Assembly: GCA_002085445.1 (NCBI GenBank)
Contig: NBMI01000061.1
Location: 1-64,000 of the forward strand
Length of the DNA: 64,000 nucleotides
Origin: Candidatus Parabeggiatoa sp. nov. 2
GTDB lineage: Bacteria > Pseudomonadota > Gammaproteobacteria > Beggiatoales > Beggiatoaceae
Reading direction: 5' to 3'
Positions 26,560 through 36,507 of the stretch are shown piece after piece. The notes under the pieces were generated by a model. The model made no database searches. It was not told where the DNA came from and saw nothing but the letters and a program-made list of their open reading frames with translations. A program made the translations under genes and the position numbers. The number at the start of each line of letters is the position of its first letter. Within the stretch, counting starts at the first letter, position 1.

Positions 26560-29409
26560 TTAAAAGGAAGGCGTGAAAATGAGGCGTGGAGGCTCCGCAT
26601 CGGGAAGCGTTTTTTCATTTAAACGGCGGATGATTTCTCCTTGCAACGCCAATAAACTTTGCGTGGAATAAGCTGCCAATCCTTTTTTAACTAAAGATAA
26701 ACCTTTCTGTAAATGGCCTTGTTTATTTTGGAACCTTGCTAATTGTTCATAGTGATAGGCCATTTGCTGCAAGCCGGTTATGGCTTGCACATTGCCGGGG
26801 GCAATCCTCAAAACATTTCTATAAGTTTGAATGGCAGCCTCAAATTGCGCCGCTTCAAAGTGTTGTCGAGCCAGAGCAAGCAAATTTTGCACGGTGCTGT
26901 CTGCCGCTGGCGGTTTTTCTTGAGGTGGTGGGGTGTCCCTTCTCTCTTGAGGGAGAAGCTTGGGGCGAGGGTGTACAACCACAATACGGCGCGGTGGCAA
27001 TGAACTTGTCGCTTGGGGCGGCAGCGTACTCCTTTGAGGGACAGGGTTGGAACGAGGCTGTGCTGTCACACGCGGCTTTGACTTATCTGCGGTTTCTTGA
27101 GAATTGGGGTGAGGATGTATTATCACACGCGGCCTTGATATGCCCTCTCTCCCTTCTCCGAGAGAGTTGGGGCGAGGCTGTACACGCTGCATTTTTTGTA
27201 TGAGGGTTTGACGCAGTGCCTTCAAGCCGGCGTGTGTGGGCAAAATTTTCAAACCTTTTTCAATTAATGCCAAATTTTTTCGCAAATCATCTCGCTTAAT
27301 ATGTGCCAGTTGTTCATATTGATCGGCAATTTTTCTCAATCCGGCTTGAGCTTGCCCATTGTCGGGTGCCATACTCAATATATTTTGATAAGTCTCATAA
27401 GCATTATTACCGCTAGGTGTAGTTAAGCGCAACGCTTTAAGTTGAATTTCCGCTTTTCTAAGCAATTTTTCAATCTGTCGTTGTTGTGCCCGTTTTGCCT
27501 CCAGCTCACGTTGCCGTGCCCGTTTTGCTTCAAGCGCGCGCTGTCGTGCCCGTTTTGCTTCAAGCTCACGTTGCCGTGCCCGTTTTGCTTCAAGCTCACG
27601 TTGCCGTGCCCGTTTTGCTTCAAGCTCGCGCTGTCGTGCCCGCTTTGCCTCCAGCTCGCGTTGTCGTGCCAATTTTTCATCATTCAATGCTTGTTTCAAC
27701 GCAAGCAAACCACGATCTAATCCTTTATTAATAAAAGACAAACGACTCGATAGACTGCCTTTTTGTGTACGCGCCAATTGCACATATTTTTCGGCCACCT
27801 GTTGGACTTTGGCACGCGCCGGCTGATTGTCAGGTTCAATGGCAAAAACTTCTTGATAGGTAGCATAAGCGGCCTCAAGTTGTGACATCGCTAAATGTTG
27901 GGCGGCTTGACTTAGTAATTGTTTCACTTGTGCAGCACGCGCCAAAGCTTGTTGCTGTTGTGCAATCTGCTGTCTCAAGCTTTGTTCATAAGCTTGCAAA
28001 CCTCTATGTGTCGGCATTACCTGCAAGCCTTGTTGAATCATATGAAAACTTTCCTCTAAGTTACCCTTTTTCTGAGCAACACGGGCTAGGTGCTGATAAT
28101 GTTCAGCCATTTTGAGCAACCCCGCTTTCGCTTGTGCATTATTCGGTGCCATTTCAAGAATTTCATGATAAGTTTCATAAGCATTATCACCCGCCGGCTT
28201 CATCAATTTGTCACTCGCCCACTGAGCCTGTGCTTGCTCAAATAAAAGTTTAACCGGATGGGCGTTTTGTTGTTGAAAAGAAAACAGCAACCCCCCCGAC
28301 AACATTAATAAAAATAACACGCTTGCGGCAATCATAGCGACCGTTTTTCTCTTGCCTTTTCGCCTGTCGTACTGCGGCCGGGATTGAGTTGGCACTGGCG
28401 GCAACGCCGAAAGGGTGCTCGGAAGTAGAGCCGCCTCACTTCCAAGCAAAGCCGCTTTAAATTCTTGAACGGTTTGAAAACGCTCTTCAAATTTAATCGC
28501 CAGTGCCCGCATGATGGCATCATTGACTATCGTTCCAATTTCCACGCACAGCGAAGTGGGCGCTATTAAGCTATCTTCGCAAAACCGATCAGTCGCCGCT
28601 GGGGGCAATGTGCCGGTGATCAGCAAATATAACGACGCGCCACCGGCATAAATATCCGTCCAAGGCCCCATTTTTCCCTTGCCAGAATACTGTTCTAGCG
28701 GTGAATAGCCATGTTTTAGCACCAAATCCAACGTGCAACTCTGCTCACCCACAATATGCCGCGCCGCGCCAAAATCAACCAAAATGGGCACACCCGACTT
28801 TAAAATACGAATATTTTGTAAAGAAATATCACGGTGATAAATGTGTTGAGCATGAACTTCTGCCAAAGCATCAAGAATGGGTAAGATGATGGCTAAGGCC
28901 TCATCCACCGGTAAACGTCCGCCGGCTTGAGTTAAAATGTCTACTGGACTTAAGCCTTCCAAATAATCCATCACCATATAACCGGTTTGATTTTCTTCAA
29001 AGAAATTAATCACCCTGACGATATTCGGATGGTCAAATTTGGCGAGATTGCGGGCCTCATCAATAAAAAATTGTAATCCTTTATTAAAAGTATTTTCCTG
29101 TTTTTTGAGTGGGATAATAGTCGATGTGAAAACATCACGGGTAGCAAGGGCCGCGGGAAGGTACTCTTTAATGGCGACTTTTTTTTGCAACCATAAATCT
29201 TGCCCAATATAAGTGATGCCAAACCCACCTTGGCCGAGGGGAATTCCAATAACGTATTGATTTTTTAGAAGAGTTCGTGGCTTAAGATATAAAGGATGTT
29301 CTTTATATTTACGCTCGTCATAACCACACTGTAGGCATAGTGAGCGATGCCCCTTGTATTGCAGGCAACTGATGCAAAGTGTCTTGAGTTCGGGGGTTTC
29401 CACCATCAT
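26560..29409 (-). CDS. Membrane Ser/Thr kinase with zinc ribbon, TM helix and TPR/coiled-coil region
   Basis: 949 residues from the ATG at 29409 (a GTG at 29418 is possible). An N-terminal zinc ribbon (C12, C15, C25, C28) leads to a complete kinase domain (about 52-322): LGQGGFGITY, Lys81 in VAIKEY, HRDISLQN (192-199), DFG at 212-214. One TM helix (about 356-378) follows. The C-terminal 560 residues hold TPR-like units (AYETYHEILEMAPNNAQAKAGL, repeated four times in variants) and a charged coiled coil of about seven RQRELEAKRA decapeptides, encoded by a 30-base minisatellite (about 27480-27670). The kinase faces the cytoplasm and the TPR part probably the periplasm. Targets unknown; all catalytic residues present. 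Confidence 0.9.
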   Translation of the reverse strand: MMVETPELKTLCISCLQYKGHRSLCLQCGYDERKYKEHPLYLKPRTLLKNQYVIGIPLGQGGFGITYIGQDLWLQKKVAIKEYLPAALATRDVFTSTIIPLKKQENTFNKGLQFFIDEARNLAKFDHPNIVRVINFFEENQTGYMVMDYLEGLSPVDILTQAGGRLPVDEALAIILPILDALAEVHAQHIYHRDISLQNIRILKSGVPILVDFGAARHIVGEQSCTLDLVLKHGYSPLEQYSGKGKMGPWTDIYAGGASLYLLITGTLPPAATDRFCEDSLIAPTSLCVEIGTIVNDAIMRALAIKFEERFQTVQEFKAALLGSEAALLPSTLSALPPVPTQSRPQYDRRKGKRKTVAMIAASVLFLLMLSGGLLFSFQQQNAHPVKLLFEQAQAQWASDKLMKPAGDNAYETYHEILEMAPNNAQAKAGLLKMAEHYQHLARVAQKKGNLEESFHMIQQGLQVMPTHRGLQAYEQSLRQQIAQQQQALARAAQVKQLLSQAAQHLAMSQLEAAYATYQEVFAIEPDNQPARAKVQQVAEKYVQLARTQKGSLSSRLSFINKGLDRGLLALKQALNDEKLARQRELEAKRARQRELEAKRARQRELEAKRARQRELEAKRARQRALEAKRARQRELEAKRAQQRQIEKLLRKAEIQLKALRLTTPSGNNAYETYQNILSMAPDNGQAQAGLRKIADQYEQLAHIKRDDLRKNLALIEKGLKILPTHAGLKALRQTLIQKMQRVQPRPNSLGEGREGISRPRVIIHPHPNSQETADKSKPRVTAQPRSNPVPQRSTLPPQATSSLPPRRIVVVHPRPKLLPQERRDTPPPQEKPPAADSTVQNLLALARQHFEAAQFEAAIQTYRNVLRIAPGNVQAITGLQQMAYHYEQLARFQNKQGHLQKGLSLVKKGLAAYSTQSLLALQGEIIRRLNEKTLPDAEPPRLIFTPSF

Positions 29410-30110
29410 TTTGTTCACCGTATTTTGTCAATGCGAATTAAGGGTTAAATTGAATCTTATAAATGATTCTATCAGTTCAATGCCTAGAACCCAAAAGTGC
29501 GTAGACAGATATCATCCCTTAAAAATAAGGAAAAGGCCCGTTTGTAGTAGGCGATTTATCGCCTCACGCGCAGTGCGGGATCGCTCCAGTTTCCGTACCA
29601 CCCAAAAGTCAAAGAAATCCTATTTTTTGGAAAAATCGGATTTCTCAGTGGTATGAGGCTCTGAGTGGGATGTCATGGATCGATACGGCCCTCAAAACTG
29701 ACCAGTATGAGGTCGAGATTTAAGCCTGTATCGTCTAATAAAATTTTTATATAATTAAATCAGGTTGTTATAGAGAATTATAATTGCTGTGTTCTAACTA
29801 ATAAGCATCATTTTTACTCAAATTGTGGTATTGTAGACGCATACGTATTACATGACTGAAAAGCTTTTTTCACTCTCACCCACCCTAACACTCAATGCCA
29901 TATCGTACCGCTTTTGGGTGAGGGCAACCATTTCGTTCGGGCAACCATTTCGTTCGGGCAACCATTTCGTTCGGGCAACCATTTCGTTCGGGCAACCATT
30001 TCGTTCGGGCAACCATTTCGTTTTCATTTTTCATTTTTCATTTTTCATTAGTATACGTTCCGTATAATTTCATAATAACTCTAATTAACCCCAACCAAAC
30101 TTAACCCAAA
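29410..30110. other. Intergenic region with several repeat types
   Basis: Contains half of the AATGCGAATTAAG element (about 29431), a TTTGTAGTAGGCGATTTATC hairpin (29541-29562), an ATCCGAT-family hairpin (29613-29645), six copies of a 17-base unit GGGCAACCATTTCGTTC (29922-30023) and TTTTTCA heptamers (30024-30050). A frame across 29852-30067 is translated repeat. Confidence 0.8.
29922..30023 (+). repeat. 17-bp tandem repeat, six copies
   Basis: Unit GGGCAACCATTTCGTTC starting at 29922, 29939, 29956, 29973, 29990 and 30007 (the last differs at the end). No function recognised. Confidence 0.95.
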
Positions 30111-30557
30111 ATGTTTAATATAGTCGTGCTACACGGCCCGAATCTTAATTTGTTAGGTGAGCGCGAACCAACGCACTACGGTAAAAGCACCTTGGCAAGC
30201 ATTAATCAACATCTGGTTGAATTGGCACAAGCGCACCAACACACCCTCACCACTTTTCAAAGCAATGCCGAACACGAATTGCTGGAACAAATCCATGCGG
30301 CACACCACAATCAGGTTGATTTTATTATAATCAACCCCGCCGCCTTCACGCATACCAGTATCGCTTTGCGCGATGCCTTATTAGCTGTTGCTATTCCGTT
30401 TATTGAAGTCCATTTGTCCAATGTGCATGCCCGTGAACCGTTCCGACACCCTTCTTATTTTTCGGATATCGCAGCGGGTGTCATCAGCGGACTCGGGGCG
30501 CAAGGATATACCTTGGCTTTGCAAGCAGCACTGTCTATTTTGTCGAATTCTAGGTAG
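30111..30557 (+). CDS. aroQ: Type II 3-dehydroquinate dehydratase
   Basis: 148 residues, normal for type II dehydroquinases, which form dodecamers and dehydrate 3-dehydroquinate to 3-dehydroshikimate in the shikimate pathway. The start [20 protein letters not shown] includes the active-site Tyr before Gly and the flexible-loop Arg. [17 protein letters not shown] and [20 protein letters not shown] carry the substrate-binding Asn, His and Arg. Four bases separate its stop from accB, which indicates co-transcription as in many gammaproteobacteria. Confidence 0.96.
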   Translation: MFNIVVLHGPNLNLLGEREPTHYGKSTLASINQHLVELAQAHQHTLTTFQSNAEHELLEQIHAAHHNQVDFIIINPAAFTHTSIALRDALLAVAIPFIEVHLSNVHAREPFRHPSYFSDIAAGVISGLGAQGYTLALQAALSILSNSR

Positions 30558-30561
30558 CTTC

Positions 30562-31038
30562 ATGGATACTGAAAAAAACGAAAAACTCATAGAACTTGAA
30601 AAAATCGAAAAACTCATAGAACTGATTGAAGCGTCTGGGCTGGCAGAGATAGAAATTCACGAAGGTGAAGACTCCGTGCGTATCAGTCGTTATCCTCATA
30701 ATGCGCCGGTGGTGATGCCACAAACCGCGCTGCCGCCAGCGGCAGCCGTGCCAGCCTCACCCCAGCCCTCTCCACCGCCTGAGTCAGCCGACAACGAGAC
30801 AAAGGGACATACCATTAGCTCACCTATGGTGGGCACGTTTTATCGAGCGGCTTCTCCCACCAGCAAAGCGTTTGTTGAAGAAGGACAAATGGTCAATGAA
30901 GGAAATACTTTGTGCATCATTGAGGCTATGAAAATACTCAATCAAATCACGGCCGATAAGGCCGGCATTGTCACCAAGGTTTTAGTGGATAACGGCGCAC
31001 CGGTAGAATATGATCAGCCGTTATTTGTCATTGAGTAA
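30562..31038 (+). CDS. accB: Biotin carboxyl carrier protein of acetyl-CoA carboxylase
   Basis: 158 residues carrying biotin between biotin carboxylase and carboxyltransferase in the first step of fatty-acid synthesis. The N-terminal helix ([20 protein letters not shown]) is typical of AccB. A Pro/Ala linker (about 50-80) follows, then the biotinyl domain with EAMKILNQI, where the Lys is the biotinylation site. The frame opens upstream to 30388 inside aroQ; the ATG at 30562, with AGGTAG upstream, gives the normal AccB start. Operon with aroQ; accC follows after 300 bases of TAACTGA-type repeats. Confidence 0.95.
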   Translation: MDTEKNEKLIELEKIEKLIELIEASGLAEIEIHEGEDSVRISRYPHNAPVVMPQTALPPAAAVPASPQPSPPPESADNETKGHTISSPMVGTFYRAASPTSKAFVEEGQMVNEGNTLCIIEAMKILNQITADKAGIVTKVLVDNGAPVEYDQPLFVIE

Positions 31039-31340
31039 CCATTATCAATGATCAGTTATCAGTGATAAGTTATCAGTTATCAGTTATCAGTGAACAGTTA
31101 TCAGTTATCAGTGAAAGAGTGTGACCTCAATTTGAGGTTGTAAATTTAAAATACTGATTTGTAATCAATTTTTATATTTAAGGTATGCATCGAATAAAGA
31201 TCACACTCCTGTGAAAACTGATAACTGAAACTGATTTCTAGGTTCAAGTTTTTTCTATTCAAAAACTTCACTGATAACTGATCACTGATAACTGATCACT
31301 GTTCACTGAAAACGATCACTGAAAAAAAGAGGTTAAGTGC
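31039..31340. repeat. TAACTGA/TCAGTTA heptamer arrays between accB and accC
   Basis: TCAGTTA/TCAGTGA heptamers (about 31047-31113) and the opposite orientation TAACTGA/CACTGAT (about 31216-31322) flank about 100 bases of unique AT-rich DNA. TAACTGA direct repeats are known from marine Beggiatoaceae intergenic regions and were proposed to be regulatory. They lie inside what is normally a tight accB-accC operon. Confidence 0.88.
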
Positions 31341-32684
31341 ATGCTGTCAAAAGTGGTTATCGCTAACCGAGGAGAAATTGCCCTAAGAATTTTAAGGGCT
31401 TGTCGAGAAATGGGTATTAGAATTGTGGCGGTGCATTCGTCCGCAGACCGTGATCTCAAGCATGTACGACTGGCAGACGAATCCGTATGTATTGGCTCAC
31501 CCCCGTCAGCCAATAGTTATCTGAATATTCCCGCCGTCATTAGCGCCGCCGAAGTCACCGATGCTGTTGCCATTCATCCGGGCTACGGCTTTTTGTCCGA
31601 AAATGCTGATTTTGCTGAACAAGTTGAAAAAAGTGGCTTTATTTTCATAGGGCCTCGGCCAGAAACCATTCGTTTAATGGGGGATAAAGTGTCGGCCATT
31701 GCCGCGATGAAAAAAGCAGGTGTTCCCTGTGTGCCCGGCTCCGATGGCGCACTTGACGAGGATATGGACAAGAATTTACAGTTGGCACACGACATTAGTT
31801 ACCCGGTGATTATTAAAGCGGCCGGCGGTGGGGGTGGACGTGGTATGCGCGTCGTGCGTAGCGAAGCGGCCTTACTTAACGCCATTTCTTTAACCCGCAA
31901 TGAAGCCGCTGCTGCTTTTGGTAATGACCAAGTGTACATGGAAAAATTTCTTGAAAATCCTAGACATATAGAGTTTCAAGTGTTGGCCGATAGTTATGGC
32001 AATGCCATTCACTTGGGCGAGCGTGATTGCTCAATGCAGCGTCGTCATCAAAAGATGTTAGAAGAAGCCCCAGCCCCCGGTTTAAGTCAAAAAAAGCGCC
32101 ATGAAATTGGAGAACGTTGTGCCCAAGCCTGTCGAGATGTTGGCTATCGCGGCGCCGGGACATTTGAATTTCTGTATGATAATGGGGAATTTTATTTCAT
32201 TGAAATGAATACCCGTTTACAGGTTGAACATCCCGTTACCGAATTCATCACCGGTATAGATATTGTACGCGAGCAATTGCGAATAGCGGCTGGCGAACCG
32301 TTGAATTATAAACAAGAAGATATTCATTTTCATGGACATGCCATGGAGTGCCGCATCAATGCCGAGGATCCGGATAGTTTTCTGCCCTCGCCTGGCATCA
32401 TTTCCCGCTATCATGCGCCCGGCGGCCCTGGGGTGCGCGTCGATACGCATATTTATAGCGGTTACCGCGTGCCGCCCTACTATGACTCCATGGTTGGCAA
32501 ACTCATCACCCACAGTGACAGCCGCGATTCGGCAATGGCACGGATGAGAATGGCTTTGGATGAAATCATCATAGATGGCATCAAAACCAACATTCCCATA
32601 CACAAAAGCTTGCTCAGAGATGCCACTTTCCAAGCCGGTGGCACCAATATTCACTACTTGGAAAAGAAATTGGGGATGTGTTAA
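31341..32684 (+). CDS. accC: Biotin carboxylase subunit of acetyl-CoA carboxylase
   Basis: 447 residues, the standard AccC length. It carboxylates biotin on AccB using ATP and bicarbonate. Motifs: [23 protein letters not shown] at the start, the glycine-rich ATP loop ([14 protein letters not shown]), the metal/ATP region [27 protein letters not shown], and [10 protein letters not shown]. All key residues appear intact. Repeats separate it from accB, so it may use its own promoter. Confidence 0.97.
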   Translation: MLSKVVIANRGEIALRILRACREMGIRIVAVHSSADRDLKHVRLADESVCIGSPPSANSYLNIPAVISAAEVTDAVAIHPGYGFLSENADFAEQVEKSGFIFIGPRPETIRLMGDKVSAIAAMKKAGVPCVPGSDGALDEDMDKNLQLAHDISYPVIIKAAGGGGGRGMRVVRSEAALLNAISLTRNEAAAAFGNDQVYMEKFLENPRHIEFQVLADSYGNAIHLGERDCSMQRRHQKMLEEAPAPGLSQKKRHEIGERCAQACRDVGYRGAGTFEFLYDNGEFYFIEMNTRLQVEHPVTEFITGIDIVREQLRIAAGEPLNYKQEDIHFHGHAMECRINAEDPDSFLPSPGIISRYHAPGGPGVRVDTHIYSGYRVPPYYDSMVGKLITHSDSRDSAMARMRMALDEIIIDGIKTNIPIHKSLLRDATFQAGGTNIHYLEKKLGMC

Positions 32685-33198
32685 TTCAAAGGAGTCAAAG
32701 CTTTTTTGGTTAGAATGGTATTTGTGGAAAACGAATCAAGCACATAACCCGTTAGGGTTTTGCTCTTTTAGCATCTAGGCTTGAACCAACCCCTTTCAGG
32801 GTTGAAGCGCTTTACATTTTTCCCCATGTTTCACCAGTTGCTCTTCACATTCAACCCTTTCAGGGTTGAAGCTTCCTTCAGTATAACCTGGGGCTATTCA
32901 CTTTCAATCCTTTCATAAGCAACGAATCTGCCTGTAGTTATTACTTTAAATCCGTTATTATAACGAATCCTTGTAGTTATTGCTTTAAATCCGTTATTAT
33001 AACGAATCCTTGTAGTTATTGCTTTTAATCCGTTATTATAACGAATCCTTGTAGTTATTGCTTTCAATCCGTTATTATAACGAATCCTTGTCCTTGTAGT
33101 TATTGCTTTTAATCCGTTATTATAACGAATCCTTGTATGATACCGGCTTCGCTTGAAAAGGCTCAAACGATTACAAAATAGTATTATGGGAGTTTATT
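32685..33198. repeat. CCTTTCAGGGTTGAAGC and CTACAAGGATTCGTTATAA-type repeats
   Basis: Two copies of AACCC-TTTCAGGGTTGAAGC (about 32788-32808 and 32850-32871), then about six reverse-orientation copies of the CTACAAGG family with spacing near 39 bases (32912-33137), ending 60 bases before the next gene. Confidence 0.88.
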
Positions 33199-34572
33199 AT
33201 GACTCATGATGAATTTGAACAATGGTGGGGTAGGCTTCCAGAGTCCAAACTCGAGTTGATTGACGGTAAACTTATCGTTGGTAATAGCCTCTCTGGAAGC
33301 CAATTATTATTTAGGATGATACTTGAAGGATGGGGAGCCGCGGCCGTCGTTGCACTGGTTGATAGAAAACTATGTTGGGAAGCCTTAAAAGTGGCCTATC
33401 CAGACGCGCCCATTTCTACCAGCGAAAAGGGAGAACATACACAAGCGGAGGCATGGGCTTCACAGTTTGATTATCAACCGGAAGACTTAAGTGCCGGCGA
33501 ATATGGCAAAGACGAGGGACATCGGACAACAAGAGATTCTTTAGAAGTGCAACTCTCGAAGGCTACCAGTATCGGTGGATGTGGACAAAGCATAGGCCCT
33601 GATTTTGTCATGCATCTGGGCAATAGTGGAATTACACCCGATATTTTACTCTCTCGTGGTAACCCATTGAATCATATCTACAATTGGTATATGGAAGGGC
33701 CGGCCGATTTAGTCATTGAAGTGATATTGCCGGCTCATGCGGCCCAAGATAGGGAAGTCAAACGGCATTACTATGAAGCCGGGGGTGTGCCAGAATATTG
33801 GATTGTCGATCCCCAACGCCAGCAAATTGATTTTTTACGCTTCGCAGGGGGCCAGTATTGGCCGGTGCGGCCGGACAGTGAGGGACGCTATCGACCTCAT
33901 AATATTCCTAATCTTGTGTTTTTACCTGATAATTTGTGGTTACCTCAGTCTCAAACAAACCGCTTCTGTCTGTCAATTTTTGAAGTCCGTGCCCAAACTC
34001 AGAAAAAGGTTAAAGCGGCTTTCGACGAAGAAGGAGGTTTTAAACCCGACAGCTTAGCTTTTGTCCCGCGTGTGGCATTAGACTCTGTGTCTATTTCATT
34101 TGAAGAATTTGTGTCATGGTGCCCAAGAGCCAAAATTGAATACGCGAATAATAAGATACAAATCGTTGGAATGCGTCAATTTTTAGGTTTGTTGTTGATG
34201 ACTTTGGGCATGGTAGAAACCGTTAAACTCTTGCCACCGCAACAATGGATATCGGCGTTGATTGAAGCTGAAGTCAATGAATTTAATGATGCGGCAAGGA
34301 AAGCCCGATGGTGGAAAATTGCCAAACAATCGGCGGCACTGCTACGGAAAAAGCATGGCGCAACGCGATTAGCGGTGATAGGAGATTTGGTACGTCCGCT
34401 GCCCTTGAATTATTGGTCAGACATTACACTGGTGGTTTATGATTTATCCCGTGAGGCTCGCTGGGAGGGAGGGCAAGCCTTGAACGAAATGTTCAAAAAT
34501 CCTCGGCTCTATTTAGTTGAACCCAAATATGCCGATGAGAGTCTCGCCAACAACGAGTTGGTTGAAATCTAA
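33199..34572 (+). CDS. Uma2-family nuclease fused to a nucleotidyltransferase-like tail
   Basis: 457 residues. The N-terminal two thirds is a Uma2 (DUF820) PD-(D/E)xK nuclease fold, with LELIDGKLIV early, then TPDILL (Asp148), ADLVIEVILP (Glu174), Lys188 and the family signature GGVPEYWIVDPQ (195-206). It is longer than usual Uma2 proteins (about 190 residues). Residues about 298-325 repeat a Uma2-like start (FEEFVSWCPRAKIEYANNKIQIV). Residues 384-445 resemble an MNT-type nucleotidyltransferase (HGATRLAVIGDLVRP...SDITLVVYDL), but the GS and DxD motifs are degenerate (GD, DIT). Uma2 genes are common and scattered in cyanobacteria and Beggiatoaceae; function unknown. Stands alone between repeats. 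Confidence 0.75.
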   Translation: MTHDEFEQWWGRLPESKLELIDGKLIVGNSLSGSQLLFRMILEGWGAAAVVALVDRKLCWEALKVAYPDAPISTSEKGEHTQAEAWASQFDYQPEDLSAGEYGKDEGHRTTRDSLEVQLSKATSIGGCGQSIGPDFVMHLGNSGITPDILLSRGNPLNHIYNWYMEGPADLVIEVILPAHAAQDREVKRHYYEAGGVPEYWIVDPQRQQIDFLRFAGGQYWPVRPDSEGRYRPHNIPNLVFLPDNLWLPQSQTNRFCLSIFEVRAQTQKKVKAAFDEEGGFKPDSLAFVPRVALDSVSISFEEFVSWCPRAKIEYANNKIQIVGMRQFLGLLLMTLGMVETVKLLPPQQWISALIEAEVNEFNDAARKARWWKIAKQSAALLRKKHGATRLAVIGDLVRPLPLNYWSDITLVVYDLSREARWEGGQALNEMFKNPRLYLVEPKYADESLANNELVEI

Positions 34573-35118
34573 GCAGGTTTGTAGTAGTCGGTTTGTAGTA
34601 GTCGCTTTAGCGACTATTACCGCTCTAAATGTTAAAATACTTTTGTTTACCCACTTAAGTGGTTTATTAAATCAATGAGTTACCGTTTGTAGTAGTCGCT
34701 TTAGCGACTCGGTTTGTAGTAGTCGCTTTAGCGACTCACAAGCCGCTCGTTATGACTTTTGTTTACCCACTTAAGTGGTTTATTAAATCAATGAGTTACG
34801 TCATACTTTGACGAGGCTCTTCGATTCACGCCCACACGCCTTGACAACCAATATTCCTTATGAGGCTTTCCTCAAACCCTCAGTGCATTGGCACATTATC
34901 CGCAAAAAGTGCAATAAAAAGACTTTGGATATGGTAAAAATAGTCTTTAATATTGATAATATACCGCCCAAAAAAGGGTATATAGTTGTTCAGAAAAATC
35001 CTAGGACAAACTAAAAATTAAAGGCGAGCTTTCGTCCAAACCTTTAGGTTTGGACTGGTAAAAAAGTTGCTCGTTGGGCTACAAAGAGTTGTGTCTAAAA
35101 TTAACGGAAAAAATTGGC
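34573..35118. repeat. AGTCGCTTTAGCGACT hairpins and 45-bp direct repeat
   Basis: Four AGTCGCTTTAGCGACT hairpins (about 34595-34736), a 45-base direct repeat starting ACTTTTGTTTACCC (about 34640 and 34755), and the palindrome GTCCAAACCT-TT-AGGTTTGGAC (35034-35055). A 68-codon frame at 34808-35014 is not recognised and has no clear ribosome site. Confidence 0.8.
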
Positions 35119-35943
35119 ATGAAAAACAACATTATAACATTTATAGGCGGCGGTAATATGGCGAGCAGCCTTATTGGTGGACTCCTTGAAACGGGCGTAG
35201 CCCAAGAAAATTTACGGGTTGCGGATACTGATCCCCAACCGCTTGCCGCTCAATTTCCAGTACAATGTTACACTAATAATTTACAAGCCATGGACGGTGC
35301 CAACGTCGTCGTGTTAGCGATCAAACCGCAAGTCTTACCAGAGGTTGCCAAATCCATCGCTACCGCCATGCCAGCGCCACCGCCTTTGTTTATCAGCATC
35401 GCGGCTGGCATCCGCGTGGCGGATTTGGCGCGTTGGCTGGGTGCAAATCAGGCCCTGCCCATTGTGCGCGTGATGCCTAATACGCCGGCACTGGTGCGAA
35501 GCGGCGCGTCGGCCCTGTTTGCCGATCCGCATGTCAGTGACTTCCAGCGCGAATTGGCGGAAAATATTTTGCGGGCGGTGGGCTTAACCCTGTGGCTGGA
35601 AGACGAAACTCAGATGGATGCAGTTACCGCGTTATCAGGGAGTGGTCCCGCCTATTTCTTTTTGATGATGGAAGTGTTGGAAAAAGCCGCTATTGGCTTG
35701 GGCTTGCCGCAGGAAAGCGCCCGCTTGCTCACGCTGCAAACGGCCTTTGGCGCGGCCAAAATGGCCCTTGAAAGCCAAGAAGATGCCGCGACTTTGCGAT
35801 CGCGTGTCACCTCGAAAGGCGGCACGACGGAACAAGCCATTAATACTTTACAAGCCGGTGGGTTGCAGGCCTTGTTTGACCAAGCCTTGCAAGCGGCCCA
35901 GCAACGCGCCGCCACTTTGGCCAAACAATTCGGAGAACAATAA
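35119..35943 (+). CDS. proC: Pyrroline-5-carboxylate reductase
   Basis: 274 residues. Reduces pyrroline-5-carboxylate to proline with NAD(P)H. Rossmann motif FIGGGNMASSLIGG at the N-terminus; VVLAIKPQVLPEV, SIAAGIRVADLARWL and RVMPNTPALV follow. The C-terminal dimer domain has ALSGSGPAYFFLMMEVLEKAA and SRVTSKGGTTEQAINTL. The frame opens at a TTG at 35074, but MKNNIITFIGGGNMA at 35119 is the natural start. The yggT frame begins with a GTG one base after the stop, so both are probably one transcript. Confidence 0.96.
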   Translation: MKNNIITFIGGGNMASSLIGGLLETGVAQENLRVADTDPQPLAAQFPVQCYTNNLQAMDGANVVVLAIKPQVLPEVAKSIATAMPAPPPLFISIAAGIRVADLARWLGANQALPIVRVMPNTPALVRSGASALFADPHVSDFQRELAENILRAVGLTLWLEDETQMDAVTALSGSGPAYFFLMMEVLEKAAIGLGLPQESARLLTLQTAFGAAKMALESQEDAATLRSRVTSKGGTTEQAINTLQAGGLQALFDQALQAAQQRAATLAKQFGEQ

Positions 35944-35944
35944 C

Positions 35945-36507
35945 GTGCTAAGTCCATTTATCACCGCTTTGGTGTTTTTAATTAATACGGTGTTTGGCAT
36001 TTATATTTTGCTTATCATGCTGCGTTTTTTATTGCAATGGCTGCGGGTCGGTTTTCGTAACGATCCCATCTTGCGATTGCTCTTGAGATTGACAAACCCG
36101 CCTTTTATAACTTTATACCTGGCTGGCGCGACATCGACTTTGCGGCTATTGTCTTGATGTTGACGTTAAAAATGCTGGAGTTATCTTTGATCGCTTGGCT
36201 GTATGGTCAATCCCTTGGTATATTTGGGTTATTCTTGTTATCTGTGGCTAACCTATTGTCTTTATTGATTTATATTTTTATATTTGCGATTATCATTCAA
36301 GTGATTTTAAGTTGGCTCACACCTAACAGTTACAATCCGTTGACTGAGCTTTTACATCACCTGAATGAACCTGTGTTACGTCCAGTGCGACGTAAAATTC
36401 CGCCGGTGCAAGGGCTTGATTTGTCGCCGATGGTTGTGATCATTGCTTTGTATTTGGTGGATATTCTGCTCGTGGGTTATTTACGAATATTGGCTCAATA
36501 CGGCTGA
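35945..36507 (+). pseudogene. YggT-family membrane protein, frameshifted
   Basis: YggT proteins have two repeated halves of two TM helices and usually follow proC, as here. The first half starts at GTG 35945 (VLSPFITALVFLINTVFGIYILLIMLRFLLQWLR...LRLTNPP). After about 36100 the homology moves to another frame: NFIPGWRDIDFAAIVLML, then WLYGQSLGIFGLFLL, IIIQVILSWL and LNEPVLRPVRRKIPPVQGLDLSPMVVIIAL to 36507. The first frame stops at about 36157. One small indel near 36100-36115 explains it. The second half could still be made from TTG 36154 or ATG 36157. Real mutation or sequencing error. Confidence 0.8.

Noticed and set aside
27423-27731. Frames on both strands over the kinase minisatellite
   Set aside because: Translations of the 30-base repeat in other frames; no start signals or family similarity.
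29852-30067. Small plus-strand gene before aroQ
   Set aside because: Codons come from the 17-base tandem repeat and TTTTTCA heptamers.
34808-35014. 68-codon plus-strand gene before proC
   Set aside because: No recognisable family, no ribosome site; kept only as a note in the intergenic entry.
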